A program made the translations under genes and the position numbers. Source: an uncultured Eubacterium sp. (GTDB lineage: Bacteria > Bacillota > Clostridia > Lachnospirales > Lachnospiraceae). Taken from it: a stretch of DNA of 25,347 bases. The notes under the pieces were generated by a model, which was not told the DNA's origin, searched no databases, and saw nothing but the letters and a program-made list of their open reading frames with translations. Shown piece by piece: positions 5,700 through 14,269 of this stretch; position 1 is the first letter of the stretch; each line of letters begins with the position of its first letter. Where the stretch lies: contig URGC01000025.1 in the NCBI GenBank assembly GCA_900547255.1, forward strand, positions 1 through 25,347, in the 5' to 3' direction.

Positions 5700-7319
5700 A
5701 TGGAAAGGTATATTGGAAAGTCCGTATATAAAGGAACGGCAATTGGACCAATCAACGTTCTGAAGAAAAAAGACAGTGTTGTCAAAAGAATACATGTTGA
5801 TGATACAGATGCAGAATTAAGACGCTTAGATGCAGCAAAAGATGCGACACTTAAGCAGCTCGGAGAACTGTATGACAAGGCTTTGCAGGAGGTTGGCAAA
5901 GTCAATGCAGAGATTTTCGAGGTTCATCAGATGATGCTTGAGGATGAAGATTATCAGGATGCTATTCATAATATGATAGAGAACGAAAAGGTTAATGCAG
6001 AGTATGCAGTAGCGATAACTGGTGATAATTTTGCAGAGATGTTCGCAAGCATGGATGACGAATATATGCAGGCGCGTTCGGCTGATGTTAAAGATGTTTC
6101 TAACCGCGTGGTACGTAATCTGAGCGGGGAAAAACAGATTGACTGGAATGATATGGAGCCATCAATTATTGTGGCAGATGATTTGACACCAAGTGAAACA
6201 GTACAGATGGATAAGAGCAAGATTCTGGCATTTGTAATGGTACATGGTTCTAAGAATTCACATACAGCAATTCTTGCACGAATGATGAACATTCCTGCAC
6301 TTGTTGGTGTACCGGTTGATTTGGATATGCTGCACAATGGAACTAATGCAATTGTAGATGGAAAAGAAGCTGTTTTTTATCTGGATCCAGATGATGCAAA
6401 GCTTAGTGAAGCAAAGGAGGCACAACAGAAGGAACAGGAACAGAAAAAGCTCCTTTCAACTTATAAAGGACGTGAATCTGTTACAAAGAGCGGCAGGAAA
6501 ATTCATCTTTATGCCAATATTGGAAGTGTATCAGATGTAGCATATGTCCTTGATAATGATGCTGAGGGAATTGGTCTGTTCAGAAGTGAGTTTTTATATC
6601 TTGGAAGAGACGAACTTCCAGATGAAACAGAACAGTTTAATGCATATCGTCAGGTGCTTCAGACAATGGCTGGTAAAAAAGTAGTTATAAGAACACTTGA
6701 TATCGGCGCAGACAAGAATGTAGATTATCTTGGACTTGGTCAGGAAGCTAACCCGGCAATGGGATATCGTGCTATCAGAATTTGTCTGGAACAGCCAGAC
6801 ATTTTCAAAACACAACTGAGGGCACTTCTTAGAGCTGCCATATATGGTAATTTGTCAATAATGTATCCGATGATTATTTCTGTGGAAGAAGTAATGTGTA
6901 TTAAAAAGATTGTTGAAGAAGTTGCAAAGGAGCTTGAGGAAGAGAATATTCCTTATATGATTCCAGAGCAGGGTATTATGATTGAGACGCCGGCTGCGGT
7001 CATGATGAGTGAAGAGCTTGCAGAACTGGTAGATTTCTTCAGCATAGGTACGAATGATCTTACACAATATACACTGGCTATTGACAGACAGAATAACAGA
7101 CTGGACAGATTTTATAATTCACATCATGAGGCTGTTCTTCGTATGATACAGATGACTATTGATGGAGCACATAAGCATGGCAAGTGGGTTGGTATATGCG
7201 GTGAACTTGGAGCAGATACAACTCTGACAGAAAGATTCGTAAAGATGGGAATTGATGAACTCAGCGTGTCACCTTCAATGGTGCTTGGAGTCCGTAGTAA
7301 AATATGCGAAATGGAGTGA
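5700..7319 (+). CDS. ptsI: PTS enzyme I (PEP-protein phosphotransferase)
   Basis: A 539-aa cytoplasmic enzyme that moves phosphate from PEP to HPr. Domains in order are an N-terminal HPr-binding domain, a swivelling phosphohistidine domain with HGSKNSHTAILAR (His188), and a C-terminal PEP-binding barrel. The barrel shows GIGLFRSEF, RTLDIGADKN, NPAMGYRAIR, FSIGTNDLTQY and GICGELGAD (Cys500). It is slightly shorter than the roughly 570 residues usual for the family, with a compact C-terminus but all catalytic blocks present. The ribosome binding site GAGAGG (5685-5690) supports ATG 5700. The stop lies six bases before nagB, whose ribosome binding site overlaps the end of this gene. Confidence 0.96.
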   Translation: MERYIGKSVYKGTAIGPINVLKKKDSVVKRIHVDDTDAELRRLDAAKDATLKQLGELYDKALQEVGKVNAEIFEVHQMMLEDEDYQDAIHNMIENEKVNAEYAVAITGDNFAEMFASMDDEYMQARSADVKDVSNRVVRNLSGEKQIDWNDMEPSIIVADDLTPSETVQMDKSKILAFVMVHGSKNSHTAILARMMNIPALVGVPVDLDMLHNGTNAIVDGKEAVFYLDPDDAKLSEAKEAQQKEQEQKKLLSTYKGRESVTKSGRKIHLYANIGSVSDVAYVLDNDAEGIGLFRSEFLYLGRDELPDETEQFNAYRQVLQTMAGKKVVIRTLDIGADKNVDYLGLGQEANPAMGYRAIRICLEQPDIFKTQLRALLRAAIYGNLSIMYPMIISVEEVMCIKKIVEEVAKELEEENIPYMIPEQGIMIETPAAVMMSEELAELVDFFSIGTNDLTQYTLAIDRQNNRLDRFYNSHHEAVLRMIQMTIDGAHKHGKWVGICGELGADTTLTERFVKMGIDELSVSPSMVLGVRSKICEME

Positions 7320-7325
7320 TAGTCA

Positions 7326-8051
7326 ATGAGAATATATAAAGCGCAGGATTATGCAGGTATGAGCAGAAAAGCGGCTAATATTGTATCTGCACAGATTATT
7401 ATGAAACCAGATTGTGTTCTGGGACTGGCGACAGGTTCTACACCGGTCGGTCTCTATAAACAACTTGTTGACTGGTATAATAAAGGAGATCTGGATTTTT
7501 CAGAAGTCAGAACGGTTAATCTGGATGAATACAAAGGTCTCAGCCGTGATAATGATCAGAGTTACTATTACTTTATGCACAAGAATTTATTTGATCATGT
7601 TAATATACCTGTCGAGAACACACATTTACCTGATGGAATTGAATTGGATTCTGAAAAAGAATGTAACAGATATTCTAAGTTAATACAGTCCATGGGTGGA
7701 GTTGATTTACAGGTTTTAGGGATTGGACATAATGGTCATATTGGATTTAATGAACCTGGCGAATCCTTTGAAAAACAGGTTCATTGTGTTAATCTTACTC
7801 CTTCTACAATTGAAGCTAATAAGAGATTTTTTGCATCTGCAGAAGATGTTCCAAAGCAGGCATACACAATGGGAATCAAGACAATTATGCAGGCAAAGAA
7901 AATACTGATTGTTGCCAGCGGTGAGGATAAAGCAGAAATTGTAAAAAAAGCATTTTTTGGTCCTGTTACACCACAGGTTCCAGCGTCAGTTTTACAGCTG
8001 CACAATGATGTTACGCTGGTAGCGGACGAAGCAGCGCTCAGCATGATTTAA
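7326..8051 (+). CDS. nagB: Glucosamine-6-phosphate deaminase
   Basis: A 241-aa enzyme that converts glucosamine-6-phosphate to fructose-6-phosphate and ammonia, the last step of amino-sugar entry into glycolysis. Family blocks are GLATGSTPVGLY, VNLDEYKGL (catalytic Asp) and GIGHNGHIGFNEPG (catalytic His and Glu). The length matches the short Firmicutes form, which lacks the C-terminal extension of the allosteric E. coli enzyme. The GGAGTGA ribosome binding site (7312-7318) lies within the last codons and stop of ptsI, so translation is probably coupled. It is followed 35 bases later by nagA. Confidence 0.96.
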   Translation: MRIYKAQDYAGMSRKAANIVSAQIIMKPDCVLGLATGSTPVGLYKQLVDWYNKGDLDFSEVRTVNLDEYKGLSRDNDQSYYYFMHKNLFDHVNIPVENTHLPDGIELDSEKECNRYSKLIQSMGGVDLQVLGIGHNGHIGFNEPGESFEKQVHCVNLTPSTIEANKRFFASAEDVPKQAYTMGIKTIMQAKKILIVASGEDKAEIVKKAFFGPVTPQVPASVLQLHNDVTLVADEAALSMI

Positions 8052-8086
8052 TAAGTGGTTGTACGATAGATAGAAGGTGTGAACAG

Positions 8087-9217
8087 ATGATTATAAAAGA
8101 TGCAGATGTTTTTACACAGGATAATTGCTTTGTCAGAACGGATGTTGTAGTTAAAGATGGAAAATTTGCAGCTATATCTGATATGACAGAGGGAGCTGGA
8201 GAGGTAATTAAGGCTGATGGGCTTTATATGATTCCAGGACTGGTAGATATACATTTTCATGGCTGCAAAGGTGCAGACATGTGTGATGGCACCAGGGAAG
8301 CTCTTGATGTTATTGCAGCGTATGAGGCATCTGTTGGAGTGACAAGTATATGTCCTGCAACTATGACAATACCAAAAGATGAACTTGTTAAAGTTATGAA
8401 AAATGCCGGTGAGTACTCTTATAATGGTGGAGCACATATTGTTGGCATTAATATGGAGGGACCATTTATAAGTCCTTCCAAAAAGGGAGCACAGGCAGCG
8501 GATAATATAATGCATTGTGATTATGAATATTTCTGTAAACTTCAGGAGGCCGCTAATGGTTTGATTAAGCTTGTCGATATTGCACCGGAAGAACCGGGAG
8601 CCATGGAGTTTATAGATAAAGTAAAGGACAATGTTGTAGTTTCGCTGGCTCACACAGCATCAGATTATGATACAGCGAAAGAAGCTATAGAACGCGGTGC
8701 ATCTCATGCGACACATTTATATAATGCAATGCCGCCATTGAACCATAGAAATCCTGGGGTTATAGGAGCTGTCAGGGATTCTGGTAAATGTCATGCCGAA
8801 CTTATCTGTGATGGTGTTCATATTCATCCTTCGGTAATTCGTGCAACATTTGCAATGTTTGGTGCAGAGCGCATGATTTTGATTAGTGACAGCATGAGAG
8901 CCACAGGACTTGATGACGGAGAGTATACTCTTGGAGGACAGCCTGTATCTGTAAAAGGTAATCTTGCAACTTTGCATGATGGTACAATTGCTGGGTCTGC
9001 AACTAATTTAATGGACTGCATGCGTTATGTTGTAAAGAAAGCAGGATTGTCTCTGGAGACTGCGGTAATGTGTGCTGCATCTAATCCTGCTAAAGAAATA
9101 GGAATATTTGATGAGGCTGGAAGTATAGCTGTTGGAAAAAGAGCAGATTTTGTGCTTCTGGATAAAGAATTAAATATAGTTGGCGTATACATAGATGGAA
9201 AGGAGATAATATGTTAG
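8087..9217 (+). CDS. nagA: N-acetylglucosamine-6-phosphate deacetylase
   Basis: A 376-aa amidohydrolase-fold enzyme that removes acetate from GlcNAc-6-phosphate and feeds NagB. Metal and catalytic blocks are visible in order: DIHFHGCKGAD, NMEGPFIS (metal-binding Glu), SLAHTASDYD, THLYNAMPPLNHR, CDGVHIHP and LISDSMRATG (catalytic Asp). The length is standard. The start ATG at 8087 follows GAAGGTG. Its 3' end overlaps the EIIA gene by seven bases, which ties deacetylation and transport into one transcript. Confidence 0.96.
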   Translation: MIIKDADVFTQDNCFVRTDVVVKDGKFAAISDMTEGAGEVIKADGLYMIPGLVDIHFHGCKGADMCDGTREALDVIAAYEASVGVTSICPATMTIPKDELVKVMKNAGEYSYNGGAHIVGINMEGPFISPSKKGAQAADNIMHCDYEYFCKLQEAANGLIKLVDIAPEEPGAMEFIDKVKDNVVVSLAHTASDYDTAKEAIERGASHATHLYNAMPPLNHRNPGVIGAVRDSGKCHAELICDGVHIHPSVIRATFAMFGAERMILISDSMRATGLDDGEYTLGGQPVSVKGNLATLHDGTIAGSATNLMDCMRYVVKKAGLSLETAVMCAASNPAKEIGIFDEAGSIAVGKRADFVLLDKELNIVGVYIDGKEIIC

Positions 9218-9690
9218 GTTTTTTAAAGGGAAAATCAAAGGACAATATAATCTATTCTCCATGTAATGGAAAAGTAGTTCCACTTACAGCAGTTTCAGAC
9301 CCGACATTTTCTGAAAAGATTCTGGGTGATGGATTTGCTGTTATTCCATCAGAGGGTAAAGTATATGCTCCAGCTGATGGCGAAGTTACAATGGTCTTTG
9401 ATACGCTTCATGCGGTTACAATAAGGACAAATCAGGGAACAGAACTTCTTATTCACATTGGACTTGATACAGTTACACTTAAAGGAGAGCCTTTCTCAGC
9501 CCATATTGCTTCTGGAGACAAGGTAAAGAGAGGTGATCTGCTTCTTGATGTGGATCTGGACAAAATCAAGGCAGCAGGACTGGATATAATAACACCAGTT
9601 CTGGTATGTAACACAGATGACTATAGTGATATAAGTATTCTGAAAGAGGGAGGGGTTTCCCTTGATGATGCAATTCTGAAGATTTCTTAA
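9211..9690 (+). CDS. crr: PTS glucose/GlcNAc-family EIIA protein
   Basis: A stand-alone 159-aa EIIA of the Glc superfamily. It has His67 (TLHAVTIRT) and the phospho-acceptor His82 (LLIHIGLDTV), equivalent to the His75/His90 pair of E. coli EIIA-Glc. It takes phosphate from HPr and passes it to the EIIB domain of the following transporter, which has no EIIA domain of its own. AAGGAG before ATG 9211 lies inside nagA. Because it is soluble and separate it could also serve other EIICB permeases lacking EIIA, which is inference from the architecture. Confidence 0.92.
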   Translation: MLGFLKGKSKDNIIYSPCNGKVVPLTAVSDPTFSEKILGDGFAVIPSEGKVYAPADGEVTMVFDTLHAVTIRTNQGTELLIHIGLDTVTLKGEPFSAHIASGDKVKRGDLLLDVDLDKIKAAGLDIITPVLVCNTDDYSDISILKEGGVSLDDAILKIS

Positions 9691-9761
9691 TCTTTGGGAG
9701 ATTACTAATGAAACTGATTGGGTAAAATCCAGTTTAAAATAACGTAAAGGAGGAGAAACTT

Positions 9762-11231
9762 ATGAAATTTCTTCAAAAATTGGGAAAAGCGTTAATGCTT
9801 CCCGTAGCGGTACTGCCAATTTGTGGTATTCTCATGGGTATTGGTTACTGGCTCTGTCCAGCAACAATGCAGGGTGGTGAAATCCATGGTGCGGCAAATC
9901 TTATTGGCCTGTTTCTTGTAAAAGCTGGTGGAGCTTTAATTGATAACATGGCAATCCTTTTCGCAATTGGTGTTGGTGTAGGTATGTCGGAAAAGAACGA
10001 TGGTACCGGCGCAATTGCAGCACTTGCTTCATGGTTAATGATTACAACACTTCTTTCTACAGCATTTGTTACAACCATTATACCATCAATTGCAGACAGT
10101 GCTACTAAGACACTTGCATTCAACAAGATTGCAAACCCATTTATCGGAATTCTTTCTGGTATAATTGGTTCTACATGTTACAACAAGTTTAAGGATACGA
10201 AGCTTCCTGACTGGCTGTCATTCTTCAGTGGAAAGCGTTGTGTAGCAATTGTTGCAGGACTTGTTTCAATTCTTGCATCTGTTGTATTACTGTTTGTATG
10301 GCCATTACTTTTCGGCGGACTTGTTGCTCTTGGTAAAGCAATCATTGGTTTGGATGTTGTCGGTGCAGGTATCTATGCATTCCTTAACCGTCTGTTAATT
10401 CCTACTGGATTACATCATGCATTGAACAATGTATTCTGGTTTGATACTATTGGACTTGGTGATTTACAGCACTTCTGGAAAGGTGAGACTTCAGCAGATG
10501 TAACATGGAGCCTTGGTATGTATATGTCAGGATTCTTCCCATGTATGATGTTCGGTATACCTGGTGCAGCTTGTGCAATGATTAAGTGTGCAAAACCAGC
10601 TAAGAAGAAAGTAGCAATTGGTCTTGTAACTTCAGCTGCTATATGTGCGTTTATCTGCGGTGTTACAGAACCATTCGAGTTCGCTTTCATGTTCCTTGCT
10701 CCAGTTCTTTATGTAATCTATGCTTTACTTTATGGTATCTTCACAATGATTACAGTTGCTCTTGGCTTCCGTGCAGGATTCAGCTTCTCAGCAGGTGCGA
10801 TGGATTTATTATTCTCAGCATCTCTTCCAGCAGCACAGAAGACATGGTTGATTATTCCTTTAGGAATCGCAGCATTTATCGTATTCTACTTTGTATTCCT
10901 TTTCGCTATCAAGAAATGGGATCTTAAGACACCAGGTAGAGAAGATGACGATATAGAAGCAGAAAAGAAGGCAGAACTTGCTAATGATGATTACGTAGCC
11001 GTTGCAAAGACAATCCTTGAGGGATGCGGCGGAAAAGAAAATATTGCAAGCATTGATAACTGCATCACAAGACTCAGACTTGAGGTAAAAGATATCAGTC
11101 TTGTTAATGATAAGGTGATTAAATCAGCAGGCGTTGCAGGTGTTATGAAGCCTGGCAAGACATCAGTACAGGTTATTATAGGAACTAAAGTACAGTTCGT
11201 AGCTGATGCATTTTCAAAGCTTTGTGAATAA
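9762..11231 (+). CDS. nagE: N-acetylglucosamine-specific PTS permease EIICB
   Basis: A 489-aa membrane permease. The EIIC part (about 1-385) has roughly ten hydrophobic segments and the GlcNAc/glucose signatures FLNRLLIPTGLHHALNNVFW, FMSGFFP-like MSGFFPCMMFG and GVTEPFEFAFMFLAP. The EIIB domain (about 405-489) carries phospho-accepting Cys434 in IDNCITRLRLEV. It matches NagE more closely than PtsG, and the nagA and nagB neighbours support GlcNAc as substrate. The EIIA domain found at the C-terminus of E. coli NagE is encoded separately just upstream. AAAGGAGG (9746-9753) is a very strong ribosome binding site, suggesting high expression of this last gene. Confidence 0.93.
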   Translation: MKFLQKLGKALMLPVAVLPICGILMGIGYWLCPATMQGGEIHGAANLIGLFLVKAGGALIDNMAILFAIGVGVGMSEKNDGTGAIAALASWLMITTLLSTAFVTTIIPSIADSATKTLAFNKIANPFIGILSGIIGSTCYNKFKDTKLPDWLSFFSGKRCVAIVAGLVSILASVVLLFVWPLLFGGLVALGKAIIGLDVVGAGIYAFLNRLLIPTGLHHALNNVFWFDTIGLGDLQHFWKGETSADVTWSLGMYMSGFFPCMMFGIPGAACAMIKCAKPAKKKVAIGLVTSAAICAFICGVTEPFEFAFMFLAPVLYVIYALLYGIFTMITVALGFRAGFSFSAGAMDLLFSASLPAAQKTWLIIPLGIAAFIVFYFVFLFAIKKWDLKTPGREDDDIEAEKKAELANDDYVAVAKTILEGCGGKENIASIDNCITRLRLEVKDISLVNDKVIKSAGVAGVMKPGKTSVQVIIGTKVQFVADAFSKLCE

Positions 11232-11261
11232 TACATAATAAAGTTGATAAGTGAAAAGAAT

Positions 11262-11300
11262 AACCCCAGAAAGCATATACAAGCTTTCTGGGGTTGTTTT
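11262..11300. terminator. Terminator of the PTS operon, possibly bidirectional
   Basis: AACCCCAGAAAGC (11262-11274) pairs perfectly over 13 bp with GCTTTCTGGGGTT (11283-11295), followed by GTTTT on the plus strand. It ends nagE and may also stop the convergent minus-strand gene that ends at 11354. Confidence 0.88.
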
Positions 11301-11353
11301 AATTCACATGTAAAAATTCTACGATAAGAGAATGATAATTGTATCAATGTCAA

Positions 11354-11740
11354 TTATTTAACAGAATAACTGGATCCTGTTATCTGCAGATTGTCAATGC
11401 TTGTTCCGTGGTTCATATGAACACCAATTGTTAACGGGCTGGAAATTGTTGAGGCAAATGTTAATGTTGCCTTATTGCCAGAGTAGCTCTTCTGTACAGA
11501 AGAATCACTTGTCTCGATATCATCGATTGTGTCGCTGAAGCTTATGTTAAGTGTAATAGTACCTTCTATTGAAGACCATTCTGTCTGAAAAAATGCTTTG
11601 CCACCGTCAGTACCCCAGTGGTCAAATACGCCAAGGTAATGTGTATTTAAAGCACCATTAGAGACACCACTTGCAGCATATACGCTCTCAGCAACATCTG
11701 AAACTATAGAGATAGCTGGCTTTATATATTTTTTGGACAT
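11354..11740 (-). CDS. Small protein with 'VYAASG' leader and beta-rich domain
   Basis: A 128-aa protein with GAGGT before its ATG. The N-terminus reads MSKKYIKPAISIVSDVAESV and then YAASG. There is no hydrophobic signal peptide, but the short leader-like segment ends in small residues and is followed by an abrupt change to a Thr/Ser-rich, beta-strand-like domain (about 28-128; TITLNISFSDTIDDIETS, KATLTFASTISSPLTIGVHM). I do not recognise a named family. The layout suggests a leader removed on export, with a carbohydrate-binding-like or adhesive mature domain; this is inference. No dedicated peptidase or transporter sits beside it. The chemotaxis receptor gene upstream is on the same strand, 82 bases away. 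Confidence 0.75.
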   Translation of the reverse strand: MSKKYIKPAISIVSDVAESVYAASGVSNGALNTHYLGVFDHWGTDGGKAFFQTEWSSIEGTITLNISFSDTIDDIETSDSSVQKSYSGNKATLTFASTISSPLTIGVHMNHGTSIDNLQITGSSYSVK

Positions 11741-11822
11741 GGACGACCTCTTTCATAAATATTAATAATATAATCTTGTGTAAGTACAATATAACATAGG
11801 AACTAAAATAATGTAAATATTA

Positions 11823-13508
11823 TTATTTGAAATACTCAATAGAGGCATTGAGTTCGTCTGCCTGTGACTTCATATTTTCAGCCATAGTGGTAACATTATT
11901 CATCATAGCATTTAATTCTTCAATGTTAGCGTTCATTTCCTGGGATGCAGCGGCATTAGTTGAGCTGACATCTGCAAGGCTGGCACTTGTATTGGTTATT
12001 TCGTTGTTAAGCTGAACCATCTGTTCAACCTGTTTCTGGATATCATCAGCTTTATCAGCCGTTAATGTAATCTGTGAATTAAGATTACTGAATTCTCTTA
12101 AAACGGTATTAATAGAATCTTTCTGAAGCTGGTTATGTTCCACGATTTTCTTGGAATCATCAACGCATGTGCCACATTCACTGACAAGTTCAGAAATAAT
12201 TTCCCTGATATTATTAAGCTCGTTGGCTGTATTATCAGAAAGAGTACGGATTTCTTCAGCAACAACAGCAAAACCTTTTCCGGCATCACCAGCACGTGCA
12301 GCTTCAATAGAAGCATTTAATGATAAAAGGTTAGTCTGTTCTGATATTTCCTCGATTACCGAAATGATTTCACCGACTTTATTAACAATTTCATTTACAT
12401 TAGTGATATGTGCTGATATTTCACTTATGCCGGAATCCATTATCTCGCTGCTTTCCTGCATCTGGTGCATCTTTTCATTCATGGCATTACTGCTTTCCTG
12501 AACGGATGATGTCTGATTTTTAATATCTATTACAGAGTTATCAATATGTTCTGCCTCAAGAGACATGGTTTCAAGAGAATTATTAATATTGGATATAGAA
12601 TTTACCATATTGGTTGAACCCTCAGCAACATCCTGAACTGCACGTGATATTTCATCGTTGGCAGACAGTGTCTGGCTGCTTGTCTCGTTAAGCTCATTAC
12701 TGTCTTCCTGCATTGCATTACCAACATGTTTGATACGTCCTACTATTGAATTTAAAGCTGTTGTCATAGTTTCCATTTCTTCAGTAATAAGACCGACTTC
12801 ATCGTTAGATTTGCGGATTTTAGAAAAATCCACGTTCAGGTTGCCATCAGCAATTTCTTCAATAAATAGGCTTAATGATGAGAGTGGGCGTGAAATTGAC
12901 TTGCTGAAAAAATATGAGATAATAATGGCAATAACAAGGATTCCAAGCAGTATTACACTTGAAATATTAGTTATTCTGGTAATTCCACTTAATGCATCAG
13001 CCTCATCTGCACTGACAACAACGATATCTTTGTTGTCAAGCACTACATATCCTGCATATTTTACAACGCCTTTAAAATCATAATCAACTATGGCAGGTGC
13101 AGGTGTTTTGCCTGATTTAATCTGTTCAACAAGATTGGTTACAACACTGTTTTCAACTGGTTTGCCTACCTTGTCTTTGTCATTGTGATACAACATTGTT
13201 CCATCAGATGAAACGATATAGATGTAAGAGCTTTCTACACCTTTAAGTTTAGTGTCTTTGAGAATGCGGTCATATTCATTATAGGATAAAGACTTGTTGT
13301 TATTAACACGCATTTCATTAGATACAAGTTTGGCAGATGTTTCAGCCATGCTCATCATACTGTTCTGGACAGTTGAGCGGATAATAATTCTTGAATTATT
13401 TACAATCAGAATCATATTTGTCAGATTGGAAATAATAAGTGCAGCAATTACAAGCGCACATATTTTGAATGCTATAGTGCCTCTTTTGTTTTTTGCTTTG
13501 TTTTTCAT
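11823..13508 (-). CDS. Methyl-accepting chemotaxis protein
   Basis: A 561-aa transmembrane chemoreceptor. TM1 is about 11-37 and is followed by a single-Cache-like sensor (about 38-180, with YIYIVSSDGTMLYHN). TM2 is about 183-203, followed by a HAMP segment (SKSISRPLSSLSLFIEEIAD) and a long coiled-coil signalling domain. The CheA/CheW-contacting hairpin tip is clear: ISEQTNLLSLNASIEAARAG then FAVVAEEIRTLS. There is no C-terminal CheR-tethering pentapeptide. The ligand cannot be read from sequence. AAAGGAG lies 13 bases before the ATG, a rather long spacing. No other chemotaxis genes are in the window, so it works with proteins encoded elsewhere. Confidence 0.95.
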   Translation of the reverse strand: MKNKAKNKRGTIAFKICALVIAALIISNLTNMILIVNNSRIIIRSTVQNSMMSMAETSAKLVSNEMRVNNNKSLSYNEYDRILKDTKLKGVESSYIYIVSSDGTMLYHNDKDKVGKPVENSVVTNLVEQIKSGKTPAPAIVDYDFKGVVKYAGYVVLDNKDIVVVSADEADALSGITRITNISSVILLGILVIAIIISYFFSKSISRPLSSLSLFIEEIADGNLNVDFSKIRKSNDEVGLITEEMETMTTALNSIVGRIKHVGNAMQEDSNELNETSSQTLSANDEISRAVQDVAEGSTNMVNSISNINNSLETMSLEAEHIDNSVIDIKNQTSSVQESSNAMNEKMHQMQESSEIMDSGISEISAHITNVNEIVNKVGEIISVIEEISEQTNLLSLNASIEAARAGDAGKGFAVVAEEIRTLSDNTANELNNIREIISELVSECGTCVDDSKKIVEHNQLQKDSINTVLREFSNLNSQITLTADKADDIQKQVEQMVQLNNEITNTSASLADVSSTNAAASQEMNANIEELNAMMNNVTTMAENMKSQADELNASIEYFK

Positions 13509-13588
13509 ATTTAATTCGTATCTCCTTTAATGAATTTGGTTATTTATGCTGCAGGAAATTTCTGCTTGCAGAATGTCATACTAATATA

Positions 13589-13617
13589 ATAGTACACATA
13601 AATAGGAAATAATACAA
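13589..13617 (-). promoter_or_regulatory. Possible promoter of the chemoreceptor gene
   Basis: On the minus strand, TTGTAT (13617-13612) and TACTAT (13594-13589) are 17 bases apart, about 80 bases before the receptor ATG. The match is moderate in very AT-rich DNA. I found no motility sigma factor (TAAA/GCCGATA) promoter there. Confidence 0.35.
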
Positions 13618-13649
13618 TAATAATTAGGTATATATAGCTGTCAGTATTA

Positions 13650-13713
13650 TATGATACCAGGGTCAAAAGGTCAGAAAGCCGATGCAAGCTTGCTTGCAAG
13701 AGGTTTTTTGACC
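13650..13713 (+). repeat. Dispersed repeat, copy 1, with hairpin potential
   Basis: Bases 13650-13693 are identical over 44 bases to 25304-25347, where the window ends. The element begins ATGATACCAGGGTCAAAAGG. GGTCAAAAGGTC (13661-13672) can pair with the downstream GAGGTTTTTTGACC arm (ending 13713), and TGCAAG-CTTG-CTTGCA forms an inner hairpin. It is also open as a 26-codon frame (13651-13731) with no ribosome binding site. It sits in the leader of the DUF6512 gene. Function and family are unknown to me. Confidence 0.7.
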
Positions 13714-13744
13714 ACAACATCATTATATTAATTGAGAGGTGAAT

Positions 13745-14260
13745 ATGCAATATAAAAGATTTAGAATGGAACTGCTTATTGGGCTGGTAATAGTTGCAAT
13801 AGCAGGATATGTGCTTCACTATGTATATCAGTGGAGTGGCAATGCATTTCTTGTGGGATTATTTTCGCCTGTAAATGAGTCAACATGGGAACATATGAAG
13901 CTTGTGTATCTGCCAATGCTTATTCTTTCTATAGTGCTTATGACAAGATGGGGTAATGAGCTTCCGCCTGTTACAGCGGGTATGCTCCTTGGCTCACTTG
14001 CAGGTACGTGGCTTATTCCAATACTTTTCTACACATATAGGGGAATTGTTGGCTTCGGAATTCCATGGGTTGATATGGCAACATTTTTTGTGAGTATTAT
14101 TGCAACAGCATTTGTTGTCATGCATGTAGTAAAAAGATGTATGGATGATTCGCTTCAGATAACCAAGAGCGTTCTCGGCGTGCTCATGATAGTCCAGGGT
14201 GTATTGTTTTTGTGGTTTACCTACAATCCACCGGGAATAGGCTTGTTTGCTTCGCCATAA
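13745..14260 (+). CDS. DUF6512-family membrane protein
   Basis: A 171-aa protein with about five hydrophobic helices. The signature FSPVNESTWEHMKLVYLPML (about 38-57) and the GIPWVDMATFFVS segment are typical of DUF6512 proteins as I recall them; the function is unknown. ATG 13745 is chosen over the in-frame GTG at 13739 because GAGAGGTG (13734-13741) would otherwise overlap the start. It follows the repeat element by about 30 bases and ends ten bases before the Pho promoter repeats. Nothing suggests it belongs to the Pho operon. Confidence 0.8.
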   Translation: MQYKRFRMELLIGLVIVAIAGYVLHYVYQWSGNAFLVGLFSPVNESTWEHMKLVYLPMLILSIVLMTRWGNELPPVTAGMLLGSLAGTWLIPILFYTYRGIVGFGIPWVDMATFFVSIIATAFVVMHVVKRCMDDSLQITKSVLGVLMIVQGVLFLWFTYNPPGIGLFASP

Positions 14261-14269
14261 GATTAAGAA

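Noticed and set aside
8048..8653. A 201-codon open frame on the minus strand inside nagA
   Set aside because: It is antisense to a well-conserved deacetylase gene, with a His/Cys/Ile-rich product lacking any domain and no ribosome binding site.
9711..9735. AAACTG/CAGTTT hairpin between the EIIA and nagE genes as a terminator
   Set aside because: It has only six pairs, a 13-base loop and no T tract, and a very strong ribosome binding site follows directly. At most it is an RNA-processing site.
13670..13690. GCCGAT in the repeat as a motility sigma factor -10
   Set aside because: No TAAA element at proper spacing lies upstream, and the second copy has an ordinary housekeeping promoter.
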